A DNA stretch of 64,000 nucleotides, from positions 1 to 64,000 of the forward strand of contig NZ_JAGGKH010000002.1 of NCBI RefSeq assembly GCF_017873565.1. The letters run 5' to 3'. Below the pieces are notes generated by a model. The model saw only the letters and a program-made list of their open reading frames with translations, had not been told where the DNA came from and did no database searches. Source of the stretch: Lederbergia galactosidilytica. Lineage in GTDB: Bacteria > Bacillota > Bacilli > Bacillales > Bacillaceae_C. Position numbers and translations under genes: made by a program. Below, piece by piece: positions 1 to 10,039 of this stretch; within the stretch, counting starts at the first letter, position 1; each line of letters opens with the position of its first letter.

Positions 1-119
1 AACCTTAAAATTCAGGGGGTGGCAAGTTTTTTGCATTCATTCCCCTATAAATCAAGGGGTTATTAACTTTTTACTATAGATTATTTGACAATACGTTTAT
101 AGTTAAGGGGGGATATGAT

Positions 120-1025
120 TTGCCTATAAATATACCGGGGAAAATGCCAGCTAGGGAAATATTAGAAGAAGAAAAAATATTTGTTATGGATGAAGACAGG
201 GCAGTGGCGCAAGATATCCGTCCATTAAATATTTTAATATTGAATTTGATGCCAGAGAAACAAAAGACTGAAGTACAGTTATTGCGCTTATTAGGAAATT
301 CACCTTTACAAGTTAATGTATCTTTTTTACATATGGCTACGCATCAATCCAAAACAGTGAATAAAACACATTTAGACGAATTTTATACAACGTTCTCTGA
401 AGTAAAAAGCAAATATTTTGATGGAATGATTATTACAGGTGCCCCAATTGAACATTTACCTTTTCAAGAAGTGACATATTGGGAAGAATTAAAAGAGATT
501 ATGGAGTGGACAAAAAGCCGTGTTACGTCTACTATGCATATCTGTTGGGGGGCACAAGCAGCCTTATATTACCATTATGGCATCGACAAATATGAATTAA
601 AGGAAAAATGTTCAGGGATTTATGAACATGAATTAATGTATCCTAAATTAAAATTGGTGCGAGGGTTTGACGATATATTTTTAGCTCCTCACTCACGTAA
701 TACAAGCGTCAGTGAAATTGAAATTGAAGAGCATCCCGAGTTGTTGCTCGTTTCAAAAGGTGAAGCAGGCCCATTTATGATCATGTCGAAAGACGAGAAA
801 AATATTATGATCACAGGGCATTTAGAATATGATGCGACAACATTAGCAGAGGAATATGAAAGAGACCTAAATAAGGGTATTTCAATACAACCACCGGAAA
901 ACTATTTTCCAAATAATGACCATACTAAAAAGCCTCTTCATGCATGGCGTTCACATAGCTATTTACTTTTTTCAAATTGGCTAAATTATTATGTTTATCA
1001 GGAAACGCCATATGAGTGGAAATGA
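120..1025 (+). CDS. metA: Homoserine O-acetyltransferase (MetA/HTS family)
   Basis: Acylates homoserine in the cytoplasm, the first committed step of methionine synthesis. The 301-residue protein has the family layout: catalytic Cys142 in [10 protein letters not shown], and the His235/Glu237 pair in TGHLEYD. Residue 111, in [10 protein letters not shown], is Glu. In this family Glu111 goes with acetyl-CoA and Gly111 with succinyl-CoA, so I infer O-acetylhomoserine as product. The start is TTG, behind an AAGGGGGG ribosome site at 106-112; no better in-frame start exists. A terminator follows. It is split from the other methionine genes (yitJ, metE) by the sulfate operon. Confidence 0.95.
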   Translation: MPINIPGKMPAREILEEEKIFVMDEDRAVAQDIRPLNILILNLMPEKQKTEVQLLRLLGNSPLQVNVSFLHMATHQSKTVNKTHLDEFYTTFSEVKSKYFDGMIITGAPIEHLPFQEVTYWEELKEIMEWTKSRVTSTMHICWGAQAALYYHYGIDKYELKEKCSGIYEHELMYPKLKLVRGFDDIFLAPHSRNTSVSEIEIEEHPELLLVSKGEAGPFMIMSKDEKNIMITGHLEYDATTLAEEYERDLNKGISIQPPENYFPNNDHTKKPLHAWRSHSYLLFSNWLNYYVYQETPYEWK

Positions 1026-1051
1026 GAAACTCTTCAAAAATTCATGCAATT

Positions 1052-1102
1052 AAGCAAGTGGAAAAAACGCATCGTTTTTCTCCATTTGCTTTTTTTATTT
1101 TT
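1052..1102 (+). terminator. Rho-independent terminator of metA
   Basis: An AGCAAGTGGA arm pairs with TCCATTTGCT, with an inner AAAACG/CGTTTT extension, and is followed by a T-rich run (TTTTTTTATTTTT). Confidence 0.85.
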
Positions 1103-1437
1103 CAGCATTTTATACGCCCACATACGACAAGTCTTGCTTTTTACTTATTAGTGTTATAAACCAGCCCCATTTACATCTTGTTAAGACTTATCATGCTTAT
1201 CCATGTCATTAATATCTCTCCCAATAAAATCTTTCGCGAAGTTAAATTCAAACCCCGTTATCTCGAGTATTCTTAAGGACGGGAAAGTGCAAAATTGTCC
1301 AAGGGCATCTTGCTTTTTACTTTCAGATTAAGCACATAAAAATATTTCCTGAAAAACCAATTATAGAAAGGTTGTTTCCTTTTCTAAAGCCTAGTATTAT
1401 AATAACTACATGTAATTTTGGAAAAGAGGTATTTATA
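1103..1437. other. Intergenic region, no gene seen
   Basis: The AT-rich gap between the metA terminator and the rlmN-like gene has no ORF with a convincing ribosome site and no leader peptide or attenuator I can support. It must hold the promoter of the methyltransferase gene, but no clear -35/-10 pair stands out. An in-frame TTG at 1372 lies in it but has no ribosome site. Confidence 0.4.
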
Positions 1438-2508
1438 GTGAAACAATCGATTTACGGTTTAACGATCGATCAACTAACAGAATGGTTATTAGAAAAAGGA
1501 CAGAAGAAGTTTCGAGCTGAACAAATATGGGATTGGTTATATAGAAAAAGAGTTACCAACTTTTCCGATATGAAAAATATTAATAAAGAATGCTTACAAT
1601 TATTGGAAGAACATTTTACAATACAAACATTGAAACAATCAGTTAAACAGGAATCTGCGGATGGGACTATTAAGTTTCTTTTTGAGATGCAAGATGGTAA
1701 TTTAATTGAAACAGTTTTAATGAGCTTTTCTTATGGGCTCTCTGTATGTGTCACAACTCAGGTCGGATGTAATATTGGCTGTAGTTTCTGTGCAAGCGGG
1801 TTGCTTAGGAAAAATAGAGATCTAAATAGCGGCGAAATCGTTGAACAAATTATGAAAGTACAACAACATCTTGATCAAAAAGGAAAAGATGAACGTGTTA
1901 GCCATATTGTTGTGATGGGAATCGGCGAACCATTTGATAATTATCAAAATCTGATGAGTTTCCTGCGTGTAGTCAATCATCCAAAAGGACTAGCCATTGG
2001 CGCAAGACATATTACAGTCTCAACAAGTGGTCTCGCTCATAAAATCCGTGACTTTGCCGATGAAAATTTACAGGTGAACTTAGCTCTATCTCTTCATGCG
2101 CCAAACGATGAGTTAAGAACGCAAATTATGAAAATCAACAAAGCGTTCCCAATTGAAAAATTAATGGCCGCTCTAGATTATTATTTAGAACGAAATAATC
2201 GTAGGGTGACGATTGAATACATTTTATTAAAGGATGTTAATGATCATATTGAAGAAGCAACACAGTTAGCAAAATTACTTTATGATAAGCGCCATCTAAC
2301 TTATGTGAATCTTATCCCTTATAATCCGGTTAATGAACATATTCAATATGAAAGAAGTGAACATAAAGATATTATGGCCTTCTATGATACTTTAAAGAAA
2401 AATGGTATTCAATGTGGTGTTCGTCATGAACAGGGAGCTGATATTGACGCAGCTTGTGGTCAATTAAGAAGTAAACAAATAAAGAAAAACAAAGCTCGTG
2501 CAATCTAA
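1438..2508 (+). CDS. RlmN/Cfr-family radical SAM rRNA methyltransferase
   Basis: Predicted to methylate adenosine 2503 of 23S rRNA. With the GTG start at 1438 (site AAAGAGGT just upstream) the protein is 356 residues, normal for RlmN. The radical SAM motif CNIGCSFC gives Cys111, Cys115 and Cys118; Cys104 ([10 protein letters not shown]) and the C-terminal Cys340 (DAACGQL) match the conserved pair, Cys340 being the methyl carrier. [11 protein letters not shown] and [11 protein letters not shown] resemble RlmN (C2 methylation) more than Cfr (C8). Bacilli usually keep rlmN beside prkC/prpC; that context is absent, so this may be a paralogue. The TTG at 1372 would add 22 residues without a ribosome site. 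Confidence 0.85.
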   Translation: MKQSIYGLTIDQLTEWLLEKGQKKFRAEQIWDWLYRKRVTNFSDMKNINKECLQLLEEHFTIQTLKQSVKQESADGTIKFLFEMQDGNLIETVLMSFSYGLSVCVTTQVGCNIGCSFCASGLLRKNRDLNSGEIVEQIMKVQQHLDQKGKDERVSHIVVMGIGEPFDNYQNLMSFLRVVNHPKGLAIGARHITVSTSGLAHKIRDFADENLQVNLALSLHAPNDELRTQIMKINKAFPIEKLMAALDYYLERNNRRVTIEYILLKDVNDHIEEATQLAKLLYDKRHLTYVNLIPYNPVNEHIQYERSEHKDIMAFYDTLKKNGIQCGVRHEQGADIDAACGQLRSKQIKKNKARAI

Positions 2509-2558
2509 TTGGTATGCTGGCCAATCTACACGGGCAAAAAGGCCCTAACTTTATAGCA

Positions 2559-2589
2559 AGCAAGTGGGAAGTTTGTCCACTTGCTTTTT
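2559..2589 (+). terminator. Rho-independent terminator of the rlmN-like gene
   Basis: A nine-base stem, AGCAAGTGG with CCACTTGCT around a nine-base loop, is followed by TTTTTA. Confidence 0.85.
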
Positions 2590-3013
2590 ATATATTCTGA
2601 TACCGTACTGAAAAGATGAAGTATAAATCTTCAAGCAAATGAAAGTTATAATACTTATGGAGATGTCGGCTGTTCCCGTTACGTCCTGTGACCACCGCTG
2701 AAACTAGAACTTCGTATCCACGTTGGAACCTCATTGCACGAAAAGGCTCTTTTATCCCCTGAGAAAAGGCGCATCCATTTGCAGTATCAACCACTATATA
2801 AGCTATATCACATTCCACATTATTTTCCCACGATCCTTTATTTTCTATATTGAATTAAATATCTATACCTACTGTCACATATATTGATGTCTGTCATAGC
2901 ATGGGCATTAGAAAAGATCTTACTAAAACATTCATCATTATTCTCTTATTAAAGCATTTTATATCCACAAAACCAAGTAAGGTGATAAGTTTAAAAATAA
3001 ATTCAAAAAATTG
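2590..3013. other. Intergenic region with a GC-richer patch and a doubtful small ORF
   Basis: There is no recognised gene. A patch around 2660-2815 is GC-richer than its surroundings and is open on the minus strand for 76 codons (2588-2818). That frame starts with GTG, has no good ribosome site and runs into the methyltransferase terminator. I do not recognise the peptide and treat it as unsupported; the patch could be a decayed insertion. Confidence 0.3.
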
Positions 3014-3042
3014 TTGACATTCATCTTTTCACCCTGTAATAT
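3014..3042 (+). promoter_or_regulatory. Sigma-A promoter of the sulfate assimilation operon
   Basis: TTGACA (3014-3019), a 17-base spacer, then TAATAT (3037-3042): an almost perfect vegetative promoter about 150 bases before cysC. A TGAAT/ATTCA dyad (3042-3063) sits across the predicted start site and might be an operator; which regulator binds is not visible. Confidence 0.75.
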
Positions 3043-3199
3043 GAATGACAACTTTAATATTCACAAAAGAATAATTATGCTGATTAGTCAACTAAAGGCA
3101 TCTTTATAAATTGGTATCGATCAGTTTATAAGGGTGCTTTATTTATAAAAATAGACTAATTTGAACATTTTATTACGTTTCGTTTTGGGAGAGTGAACA

Positions 3200-3799
3200 A
3201 TGAATATAATCTGGCATGAATCTGAAGTGTCTAAAGAAAATCGGCAAAAATTAAAACACCATAAAAGTGCAATTATTTGGTTTACTGGACTTTCAGGAGC
3301 AGGAAAATCAACCATTTCATCTGCCTTAGAAAAGGAGTTATTTAGTAAGAGCATCCACACCTATCGCCTAGACGGTGATAATATTCGGCACGGATTAAAC
3401 AAAGATTTAGGATTTAAGCAGGAAGATCGGCAAGAAAATATTAGGAGAATTGGTGAAGTATCGAAATTACTCGTAGATGCTGGTTTACTAACTTTAACAG
3501 CTTTTATTTCTCCTTACAGAACAGATCGGGATCTAGTTCGGGGAATGGTTGAAACTGATGAAATGATTGAAGTTTATGTAAAAGCTAGTTTAGAAACATG
3601 TGAGGCAAGAGATCCCAAAGGGCTTTATGAGAAGGCGCGCAGAGGAGAAATTAAAGATTTTACAGGTATAGATGCTCCATATGAAGAACCGATAAACCCA
3701 GAAATAGTTTTAGATACAAATAATATTGGTGTAAAAGAATCGGTTGCAATTATCGTGGAATATTTACAAAGTAATGGATATATAGGATGTGAGAAATAA
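3200..3799 (+). CDS. cysC: Adenylylsulfate kinase
   Basis: Phosphorylates adenosine 5'-phosphosulfate to PAPS in the cytoplasm. The 199 residues match the family. The P-loop GLSGAGKS lies at residues 30-37. [17 protein letters not shown] and the RTDRDLVR segment (APS-binding lid region) follow in the expected order. ATG start behind GGGAGAG. First gene of the operon, whereas in Bacillus subtilis cysC comes after sat. A 120-130 base gap without a clear element separates it from cysH. Confidence 0.95.
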   Translation: MNIIWHESEVSKENRQKLKHHKSAIIWFTGLSGAGKSTISSALEKELFSKSIHTYRLDGDNIRHGLNKDLGFKQEDRQENIRRIGEVSKLLVDAGLLTLTAFISPYRTDRDLVRGMVETDEMIEVYVKASLETCEARDPKGLYEKARRGEIKDFTGIDAPYEEPINPEIVLDTNNIGVKESVAIIVEYLQSNGYIGCEK

Positions 3800-3928
3800 A
3801 GGTAAAAATTTTACTTTAAATCATACTTAACCTATAGGAAAAATGGTGTAGTTACCTGTTGCTGACTATGAAAATAGAGGCAATGATCTCTTATCACTTT
3901 CTATCAAAAAGCAACGGAGGTGAGATCG

Positions 3929-4654
3929 TTGACAAAATTAACATATGACACATGGGTCGAACCGACAAATGAATTTATTGTTGACTCTCAATATAAAGGA
4001 GCATTAAAGGTTCTAAACTGGGCCTATGAGATGTATGATGAACAGCTTATTTACTCTTGCAGTTTTGGAATTGAAGGGATTGTTCTAATTGATATAATTT
4101 CGAAAATTAAACCGACAGCTAAAATTGTATTTTTAGATACTGGATTACATTTTCCAGAAACTTATGAATTAATCGAAGCCGTAAAGCGGAAATATCCTAC
4201 CCTCAGGATTGAAATGAAAAAACCCGCCTTATCTGTTCAAGAACAAGCAGATCAATATGGAGAGGAACTATGGAAAAGGCAACCTGATCGATGTTGCTAT
4301 ATGCGGAAAGTTATTCCACTAAGAGACACTTTATCCAATTCGACTGCTTGGATATCCGGGCTAAGGAGAGAACAATCACCTACTAGAAAAAATACAAACT
4401 TTATCAATAAAGATGAGACTTTCCAATCAGTAAAAATTTGCCCCCTTATTCATTGGTCATGGAAAGATATTTGGAATTATGTGAAGGAAAATCAATTGCA
4501 ATATAATCCACTTCATGATCAGGACTATCCAAGTATTGGTTGCTGGCCATGCACAGTACAGGGTGATATGGAAACAGGTTCAAGATCTGGTCGTTGGGTA
4601 AATCAAGGAAAAACAGAGTGTGGCCTACATCTAAATAATAATCCAAGTAAATAA
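3929..4654 (+). CDS. cysH: APS/PAPS reductase, iron-sulfur type
   Basis: Reduces adenylylated sulfate to sulfite with thioredoxin. In the 241-residue protein the cluster ligands of the APS-reductase-like class are present: Cys122-Cys123 (DRCCYMRK) and Cys205/Cys208 (IGCWPCT). The C-terminal KTECGLH carries the catalytic Cys231. The PP-loop-like SCSFGIEG and [11 protein letters not shown] bind the nucleotide. Known Bacillus CysH accepts both APS and PAPS; having cysC in the operon is compatible with either. I chose TTG at 3929 because GGAGGTGA (3916-3923) is correctly spaced from it; the GTG at 3920 lies inside that site. Confidence 0.93.
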   Translation: MTKLTYDTWVEPTNEFIVDSQYKGALKVLNWAYEMYDEQLIYSCSFGIEGIVLIDIISKIKPTAKIVFLDTGLHFPETYELIEAVKRKYPTLRIEMKKPALSVQEQADQYGEELWKRQPDRCCYMRKVIPLRDTLSNSTAWISGLRREQSPTRKNTNFINKDETFQSVKICPLIHWSWKDIWNYVKENQLQYNPLHDQDYPSIGCWPCTVQGDMETGSRSGRWVNQGKTECGLHLNNNPSK

Positions 4655-4677
4655 AGCATAATAGGAGGAGATCAAAA

Positions 4678-5820
4678 ATGAGTTTGAGTCTGCCACATGG
4701 TGGAAAACTGATTGACCGTTGGGATCCATCATACGATATTACTGATATTGAACAATCGATAGAATTAGATGATACAGCTTTAAGTGATCTGGAGTTAATA
4801 GGAGTAGGGGCCTATAGTCCTTTAAGAGGTTTTTTAAGTGAGCAAGACTACAATTCCGTTTTAACAGACATGAGATTAGTAACAGGAGAACCGTGGTCAA
4901 TCCCTATTACTTTAGCAACAACAGAAAAAAACGCTCAAAATATAAACCGCGGACAATTCATAAAACTTGAGAAAAAAGAGATTGTCTATGGAGTTATTCA
5001 AGTAGAAGATATCTATCAACCAGATAAAGAAAAGGAAGCTGAACTTGTCTATCAAACTGTTGATCGCGAACACCCGGGAGTAAAAAAACTATTTGAACGT
5101 GATGCCATTTATATAGGTGGAGAAATCACGCTAATTAGGCGAAGTGAAAAGGGCATTTTTTCTGATTATCTATATGATCCAGCAGAAACACGTAAGAAAT
5201 TTCGTGAGCTTGGCTGGAACACGGTAGTTGGTTTTCAAACTAGGAATCCAGTTCACCGTGCACATGAGTATATTCAAAAGACAGCATTAGAAATTGTTGA
5301 TGGTCTCTTTTTACAACCACTTGTTGGGCAAACAAAACAAGATGATATTCCAGCAGATGTACGTTTGGAAAGTTATCAAGTATTACTAGATAACTACTAT
5401 TCAAAGGATCATGTGTTTTTGGGTGTATTTTCAGCTGCAATGAGATATGCAGGTCCTCGTGAAGCTGTTTTCCATGCGATGGTAAGGAAAAATTTTGGAT
5501 GTACCCATTTTATAGTTGGTCGTGATCACGCTGGTGTAGGTAATTATTATGGTACTTATGACGCTCAAAAAATATTTAGTCATTTTTCAAAAGAAGAGTT
5601 AGGGATTACTTTATTATTTTTTGAACATAGTTTTTTCTGTAAGAAATGCGATAGTATGGCTACATCTAAAACATGCCCACATGATGCAAGTTTCCACGAA
5701 ATCCTATCTGGAACAAAAGTAAGAGAAAAACTAAGAAGTGGCGAATCACTCCCATCCACATTTAGTCGCCCGGAAGTTGTTGATATCTTAATTTCAGGGC
5801 TCCGAGAAAAAGTTGTTTAA
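4678..5820 (+). CDS. sat: Sulfate adenylyltransferase (ATP sulfurylase)
   Basis: Activates sulfate with ATP to APS, the entry step of assimilation. The 380 residues match bacterial homomeric ATP sulfurylases. The ATP/sulfate motif [10 protein letters not shown] is at 187-196 and GRDHAGVG near 281. The late [18 protein letters not shown] segment resembles a small zinc site found in many Sat proteins. ATG start behind AGGAGGAG, 23 bases after cysH. It has no fused APS kinase domain, in keeping with the separate cysC. Confidence 0.96.
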   Translation: MSLSLPHGGKLIDRWDPSYDITDIEQSIELDDTALSDLELIGVGAYSPLRGFLSEQDYNSVLTDMRLVTGEPWSIPITLATTEKNAQNINRGQFIKLEKKEIVYGVIQVEDIYQPDKEKEAELVYQTVDREHPGVKKLFERDAIYIGGEITLIRRSEKGIFSDYLYDPAETRKKFRELGWNTVVGFQTRNPVHRAHEYIQKTALEIVDGLFLQPLVGQTKQDDIPADVRLESYQVLLDNYYSKDHVFLGVFSAAMRYAGPREAVFHAMVRKNFGCTHFIVGRDHAGVGNYYGTYDAQKIFSHFSKEELGITLLFFEHSFFCKKCDSMATSKTCPHDASFHEILSGTKVREKLRSGESLPSTFSRPEVVDILISGLREKVV

Positions 5821-5851
5821 GCAAAAGATAGTGAAGGGGGTTCAGTCTATT

Positions 5852-6628
5852 ATGGGGAAAGTCTTTATTGTTGGAGCAGGGCCTGGAGATATAGATTTAA
5901 TCACTGTTAAAGGACTTAATTGTATTAAAACAGCTGATGTTATTTTGTATGATCGCCTAATCAATAAAGAGCTGTTATTACATGCTAAAAAAGGTGCTGA
6001 ACTTATTTTCGTTGGTAAAATTCCCGGATTCCATCAAAATAAACAAGAAATAATCAATCAGCAACTTGTAGAATTTGCGAAAAGAGGAAAAATGGTTACA
6101 CGCTTAAAAGGAGGAGACCCCTTTATTTTTGGCCGTGGGGCAGAAGAAGCGCAAACTTTGGCTAAACACAAAATTCCTTTTGAAATAGTGCCTGGGATAA
6201 CTTCAGGGATTGCGGCTCCCGCGTATGCGGGAATTCCGGTCACCCATCGTGATTTCAGCTCTAGTTTTGCCATTATTACCGGGCATACAAGACCAGGCAA
6301 TGACGATACGATACAGTGGAAATACTTAGCTCTTGGGGTAGATACACTTGTCATTTATATGGGTGTTGGACAGTTAGCCAATATTTGTCACCAACTCATA
6401 GGGGCTGGACGCTCTCCGCATACCCCAGTAGCAATGATTTATTGGGGTACAACCAATATACAAAAAACAATAACTGGAACACTTGCCACAATAAACGAGA
6501 TAGCTATTGATGAAAAAATGAAGAATCCAAGTATGATTATAATCGGTGAAGTTGTTCGTTTGCGTGATAACATTCAATGGTTCGAACAAACACTACAATC
6601 TTATGATCAATTACCAGTCATTGGATAA
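5852..6628 (+). CDS. sumT: Uroporphyrinogen-III C-methyltransferase (SUMT)
   Basis: Transfers two methyl groups from SAM to uroporphyrinogen III to give precorrin-2, the first siroheme-specific step. The 258-residue protein is the single-domain form (YlnD of Bacillus subtilis). The SAM-binding VGAGPGDIDLIT is at the N-terminus. VTRLKGGDPFIFGRG follows near residues 82-96 and VPGITSGIAAPAYAGIPVTHRD after it. The ATG at 5852 follows GAAGGGGG; an earlier TTG overlapping sat has no ribosome site. With sirB and sirC it supplies the siroheme for CysI. Confidence 0.93.
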   Translation: MGKVFIVGAGPGDIDLITVKGLNCIKTADVILYDRLINKELLLHAKKGAELIFVGKIPGFHQNKQEIINQQLVEFAKRGKMVTRLKGGDPFIFGRGAEEAQTLAKHKIPFEIVPGITSGIAAPAYAGIPVTHRDFSSSFAIITGHTRPGNDDTIQWKYLALGVDTLVIYMGVGQLANICHQLIGAGRSPHTPVAMIYWGTTNIQKTITGTLATINEIAIDEKMKNPSMIIIGEVVRLRDNIQWFEQTLQSYDQLPVIG

Positions 6629-6646
6629 AAAGGAGGATTGAATATT

Positions 6647-7402
6647 ATGCAAGCTGTCCTCTATATCAGTCACGGAAGCCGTTCCCAAGAGGGAGTACAA
6701 GAGGCTATCAAGTTTATCGATCAATGCCGCAAGAAAGTAAATTTGAAAATACAAGAAATTTGTTTCCTAGAGCTTGTTAGTCCAAGTATAGCCGAGGGGA
6801 TTTCAAGATGTGTTAAACGAGGGGCAACTCATATTGCGGTTGTTCCTATCCTTTTGTTAACGGCGGTTCATGCTAAAAAAGATATCCCTGTTGCATTGGA
6901 GAAAGCAAAAAAGATTTATCCCCAAATTGAGTTTTCGTATGGCTCACCATTGGGAGTCCATCCGCGATTACTAGAATGTCTGTATGATCAAATAGAACAA
7001 GAAAGAGAAGAGGGTCTTAGGGATTCAACAATCCTACTTGTTGGCCGAGGAAGTAGTGACCCAGCTGTTAAGAGTGACTTAACTGAAATCGCTAGTCAGT
7101 TTGAACAAATGTATGATTTACCCAATGTTCATACATGTTTTCTTTATGGAGCAAGCCCGAAATTTGATGATGCGCTGCTGAAACTGATCGAGGGAGAAAA
7201 AAAACAGATATTTATCCTACCTTATTTGTTTTTTAGTGGATTGCTAATGAATGGGATAAAACAAAAGATTGCGGAAGCAGATAATGATTCTAAACAATTA
7301 ATTCTTTGTAAAACACTAGGGCATCATCCAGTTGTACCTAATATTCTCTCAGAGCGTATAGATGAATTGCTTCAGTATAAAGAAAAGCAATGGGTGATGT
7401 AA
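6647..7402 (+). CDS. sirB: Sirohydrochlorin ferrochelatase (CbiX/SirB type)
   Basis: Inserts iron into sirohydrochlorin, the last siroheme step. The 251-residue protein has the two-lobed CbiX layout: catalytic His9 in YISHGSRS, a second His near residue 75 (VHAKKDIP), and VGRGSSDP opening the second half. The ATG at 6647 is correctly spaced from AAAAGGAGGA; the TTG at 6638 would sit on top of that site. It lies between sumT and sirC, so iron rather than cobalt is the expected metal. Confidence 0.9.
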   Translation: MQAVLYISHGSRSQEGVQEAIKFIDQCRKKVNLKIQEICFLELVSPSIAEGISRCVKRGATHIAVVPILLLTAVHAKKDIPVALEKAKKIYPQIEFSYGSPLGVHPRLLECLYDQIEQEREEGLRDSTILLVGRGSSDPAVKSDLTEIASQFEQMYDLPNVHTCFLYGASPKFDDALLKLIEGEKKQIFILPYLFFSGLLMNGIKQKIAEADNDSKQLILCKTLGHHPVVPNILSERIDELLQYKEKQWVM

Positions 7403-7403
7403 T

Positions 7404-8021
7404 ATGGCTTCCTATCCAATTATGCTCCAATTATCAGGTAAGCATGCTGTAGTTATTGGTGGTGGTTCAGTTGCTTTGCGTAAAGTGATAGATCTACTAG
7501 AAGCGAATGCTAGTGTAAAAGTTGTCAGTCCCTCCCTTCACTCCAAACTTTATCCCTATTATAAGGGCCAAAAAATCCAATGGATTAAAAGGGAATTTAT
7601 TCCATCGGATATAGATAATGCTTATCTCGTGATCGCAGCCACGAATCAAAGGCTGGTAAATCAAAAAGTCAGCATGTCTGTAACAGATGGGCAGTTGCTT
7701 AATGTAGTAGATCAACAAGAAGATGGAAACTTCCATATTCCAGCAAAATTATCAAGGGGAGATTTAATCATTACTGTCTCAACGAATGGAGCCAGTCCTT
7801 ATCTTTCCAAAACAATCCGCAACGAGATTGGTGAAATTTATGATCAGTCAATGGAAGGATATCTTAAGTTTCTTTCACAAGCTCGACGAATCGTTAAAAA
7901 GCATGTGAAGGATATGAGACGAAGAAAAGCACTATTAAAAGAAATAACACATAAAGATTATCGCAACTCAACGGAAAAGCAAAAAGTTTTTTTAGAAAGG
8001 ATGAGTGATTCCAATGAGTAA
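7404..8021 (+). CDS. sirC: Precorrin-2 dehydrogenase
   Basis: NAD-dependent oxidation of precorrin-2 to sirohydrochlorin. The 205 residues resemble YlnF/SirC and the N-terminal half of CysG. A Rossmann motif VIGGGSVALRK lies near residues 17-27, then VVDQQEDGNFHIPA and ISTNGASP-like segments (here VSTNGASPYLSKTIR). It starts one base after the sirB stop and overlaps the next small gene, so translation is probably coupled. There is no fused chelatase or methyltransferase domain; those functions are in the neighbouring genes. Confidence 0.92.
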   Translation: MASYPIMLQLSGKHAVVIGGGSVALRKVIDLLEANASVKVVSPSLHSKLYPYYKGQKIQWIKREFIPSDIDNAYLVIAATNQRLVNQKVSMSVTDGQLLNVVDQQEDGNFHIPAKLSRGDLIITVSTNGASPYLSKTIRNEIGEIYDQSMEGYLKFLSQARRIVKKHVKDMRRRKALLKEITHKDYRNSTEKQKVFLERMSDSNE

Positions 8022-8160
8022 GCAAAAGGAAAATTTGGAACAAGCGATTGAGGTTGTAAAAGAATACCTCAATACGATGAAATATGGTTCTATAACATTA
8101 ATTGTACAAGATCAACATGTAGTACAAATTGAAAAGAATGAAAAAGTTCGCTTGAAATAG
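8014..8160 (+). CDS. Small DUF2292 (YezD-like) protein
   Basis: A 48-residue ORF, missed by size cut-offs, overlapping the end of sirC by eight bases (ATGAGTAA). The sequence starts MSKQKENLEQAIEVVKEYL and ends in a short beta-rich tail with VVQIEKNEKVRLK. This matches the DUF2292/YezD family of tiny bacillar proteins, which occur in sulfur-assimilation loci. No enzymatic motif is present. Its place between siroheme synthesis and sulfite reductase suggests an accessory role, which is inference only. Confidence 0.8.
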   Translation: MSKQKENLEQAIEVVKEYLNTMKYGSITLIVQDQHVVQIEKNEKVRLK

Positions 8161-8204
8161 CGAGAAAATAAGTATTTGATTTTAATGTGTGAGGTGGATG
8201 TTTT

Positions 8205-10016
8205 TTGCAACTTCAAGCAATCAATAGTCCTTTTAGCCAAGAGCAAATTGAGGTATTGAATCAAATTCTACCTACCTTAACAGAAGGACAACAATTATGG
8301 TTAAGTGGATATTTAACTGCATATCATGGCAATACAGCGTTAGAAGTGAAACCAGGAATAGCAACTCAGATTCAAACCAGTACGAAAGAAGTGACTATCC
8401 TTTATGGTTCCCAAACAGGAAACTGCCAAAGATTGGCAGGTGAGCTATCAGAAACATTAGGGAGTCAAGGGTATAAAATCACCCTTTCTTCTATGAATGA
8501 ATTTAAAACAAATCGCTTAAAAAAGCTCTCATATTTATTTCTTATTGTCAGTACTCAAGGGGAGGGAGATCCCCCGGATAACGCGATTTCCTTTTATGAG
8601 CATTTATTTAGTCGAAGAGCTCCGAAATTGGATGATTTATCCTTTTCTGTTCTTTCTCTTGGAGATAGCTCATATGAGTTCTTTTGTGAAACGGGGAAAA
8701 AAATCGATCAACGATTGGAAGAGCTAGGGGCGAAAAGAGTAACTCCAAGGGTTGATTGTGATTTAGATTTTGATGACCCAGCAGCTGAATGGCTAAGTAC
8801 AGTTGTAAAATATTTAAATGAAACTGGAGAATCCTCCTCCAATTTACCGCAATCCTTAAGTTCAAATTCAATTTTATCTAGTAGCTCAACCTATTCGCGA
8901 AGAAATCCTTTTAAGGCAGAAGTGTTAGAGAATATAAATTTAAATGGTCGTGGTTCAAATAAAGAAACGCGACATCTTGAATTATCAATCGAAGGATCTG
9001 GTTTTACTTTTAAACCAGGAGATAGTTTAGGAATATACCCAGAAAATAGGCCTGAAATTGTTGAGCTAATTATAAATGAAATGGGATGGAACCAAGATGA
9101 TTTAGTTCCGTTCAACCAACAAGGGGAAACTTGTTCCCTTGAAGAAGCTTTAAAACATCATTATGAGTTGACTGTTTTAACAAAACCTTTACTAGAAAAG
9201 TTATCACAGATACATTCAAATGAAAGACTGACAAAACTTGTTCATCCAGAAAACAAACAGGAGCTTAGAACTTATATCGAAGGGCGAGATCTTGTTGATG
9301 TTATTCACGACTTTGCACCATGGGATTTAAAAGCCGACCAATTTGTTACCATTTTAAGAAAAATCCCAGCACGTTTATATTCAATTGCAAGTAGCTACGA
9401 AGCAAACCCTGAAGAAGTACATCTTACGATTGGGGCGGTGCGCTATGATGCTCATAACCGAGCCCGTCATGGAGTTTGTTCTATTCAGTGTGCAGAGCGT
9501 ATTCAACCTGGGGATTATTTACCTGTCTATATTCATGAAAACCCTAATTTTCATTTACCAGAAAATCCGGGTGATCCAATTATTATGATTGGCCCTGGTA
9601 CGGGTATAGCTCCTTTTAGGTCCTTTCTTGAGGAAAGAGAGGCACTCGAAGCTCCAGGGGAAAATTGGTTGTTCTTTGGTGATCAACATTATGTGACAGA
9701 TTTTCTTTATCAAGTCGATTGGCAAAGATGGCTAAAAACAGGTGTACTCACAAAGATGGATATAGCCTTCTCTCGTGACACTGAAGAAAAAGTCTATGTG
9801 CAACATCGTATGTTAGAAAACAAACAGGAAATTTATAAATGGCTTAAAGAAGGTGCCTATATATATATTTGTGGGGATGAGAAACATATGGCACAAGATG
9901 TTCATAAAACACTTCTGCAGATTTTAGAAGAGGAAGGTGGAATGACAGCAGATGAAGCAGATGGATATCTCGCTCAATTATTAAAAGATAAACGCTATCA
10001 ACGTGATGTTTATTAA
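8205..10016 (+). CDS. cysJ: Sulfite reductase [NADPH] flavoprotein alpha-component
   Basis: Passes electrons from NADPH through FAD and FMN to CysI. The 603 residues hold a flavodoxin domain ([15 protein letters not shown] from about 65), a linker, an FAD domain (RLYSIASS near 389) and an NADP domain ([13 protein letters not shown] near 463) ending in KRYQRDVY. The C-terminal aromatic is typical of this reductase family. The start is TTG behind GAGGTGGA (8191-8197). It lies 44 bases after the DUF2292 gene and 23 bases before cysI. In Bacillus subtilis cysJI is a separate operon; here it is joined to the sulfate operon. Confidence 0.95.
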   Translation: MQLQAINSPFSQEQIEVLNQILPTLTEGQQLWLSGYLTAYHGNTALEVKPGIATQIQTSTKEVTILYGSQTGNCQRLAGELSETLGSQGYKITLSSMNEFKTNRLKKLSYLFLIVSTQGEGDPPDNAISFYEHLFSRRAPKLDDLSFSVLSLGDSSYEFFCETGKKIDQRLEELGAKRVTPRVDCDLDFDDPAAEWLSTVVKYLNETGESSSNLPQSLSSNSILSSSSTYSRRNPFKAEVLENINLNGRGSNKETRHLELSIEGSGFTFKPGDSLGIYPENRPEIVELIINEMGWNQDDLVPFNQQGETCSLEEALKHHYELTVLTKPLLEKLSQIHSNERLTKLVHPENKQELRTYIEGRDLVDVIHDFAPWDLKADQFVTILRKIPARLYSIASSYEANPEEVHLTIGAVRYDAHNRARHGVCSIQCAERIQPGDYLPVYIHENPNFHLPENPGDPIIMIGPGTGIAPFRSFLEEREALEAPGENWLFFGDQHYVTDFLYQVDWQRWLKTGVLTKMDIAFSRDTEEKVYVQHRMLENKQEIYKWLKEGAYIYICGDEKHMAQDVHKTLLQILEEEGGMTADEADGYLAQLLKDKRYQRDVY

Positions 10017-10039
10017 TACTTGAAAGGAGAGGGGATCAC

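Noticed and set aside
85-103. TTGACA plus TATAGT upstream of metA as promoter
   Set aside because: Spacing is only seven bases; a true promoter probably lies further upstream or outside the window.
2588-2818. Minus-strand 76-codon ORF downstream of the rlmN-like gene
   Set aside because: GTG start without ribosome site, no recognisable product, and it overlaps the terminator of the neighbouring gene.
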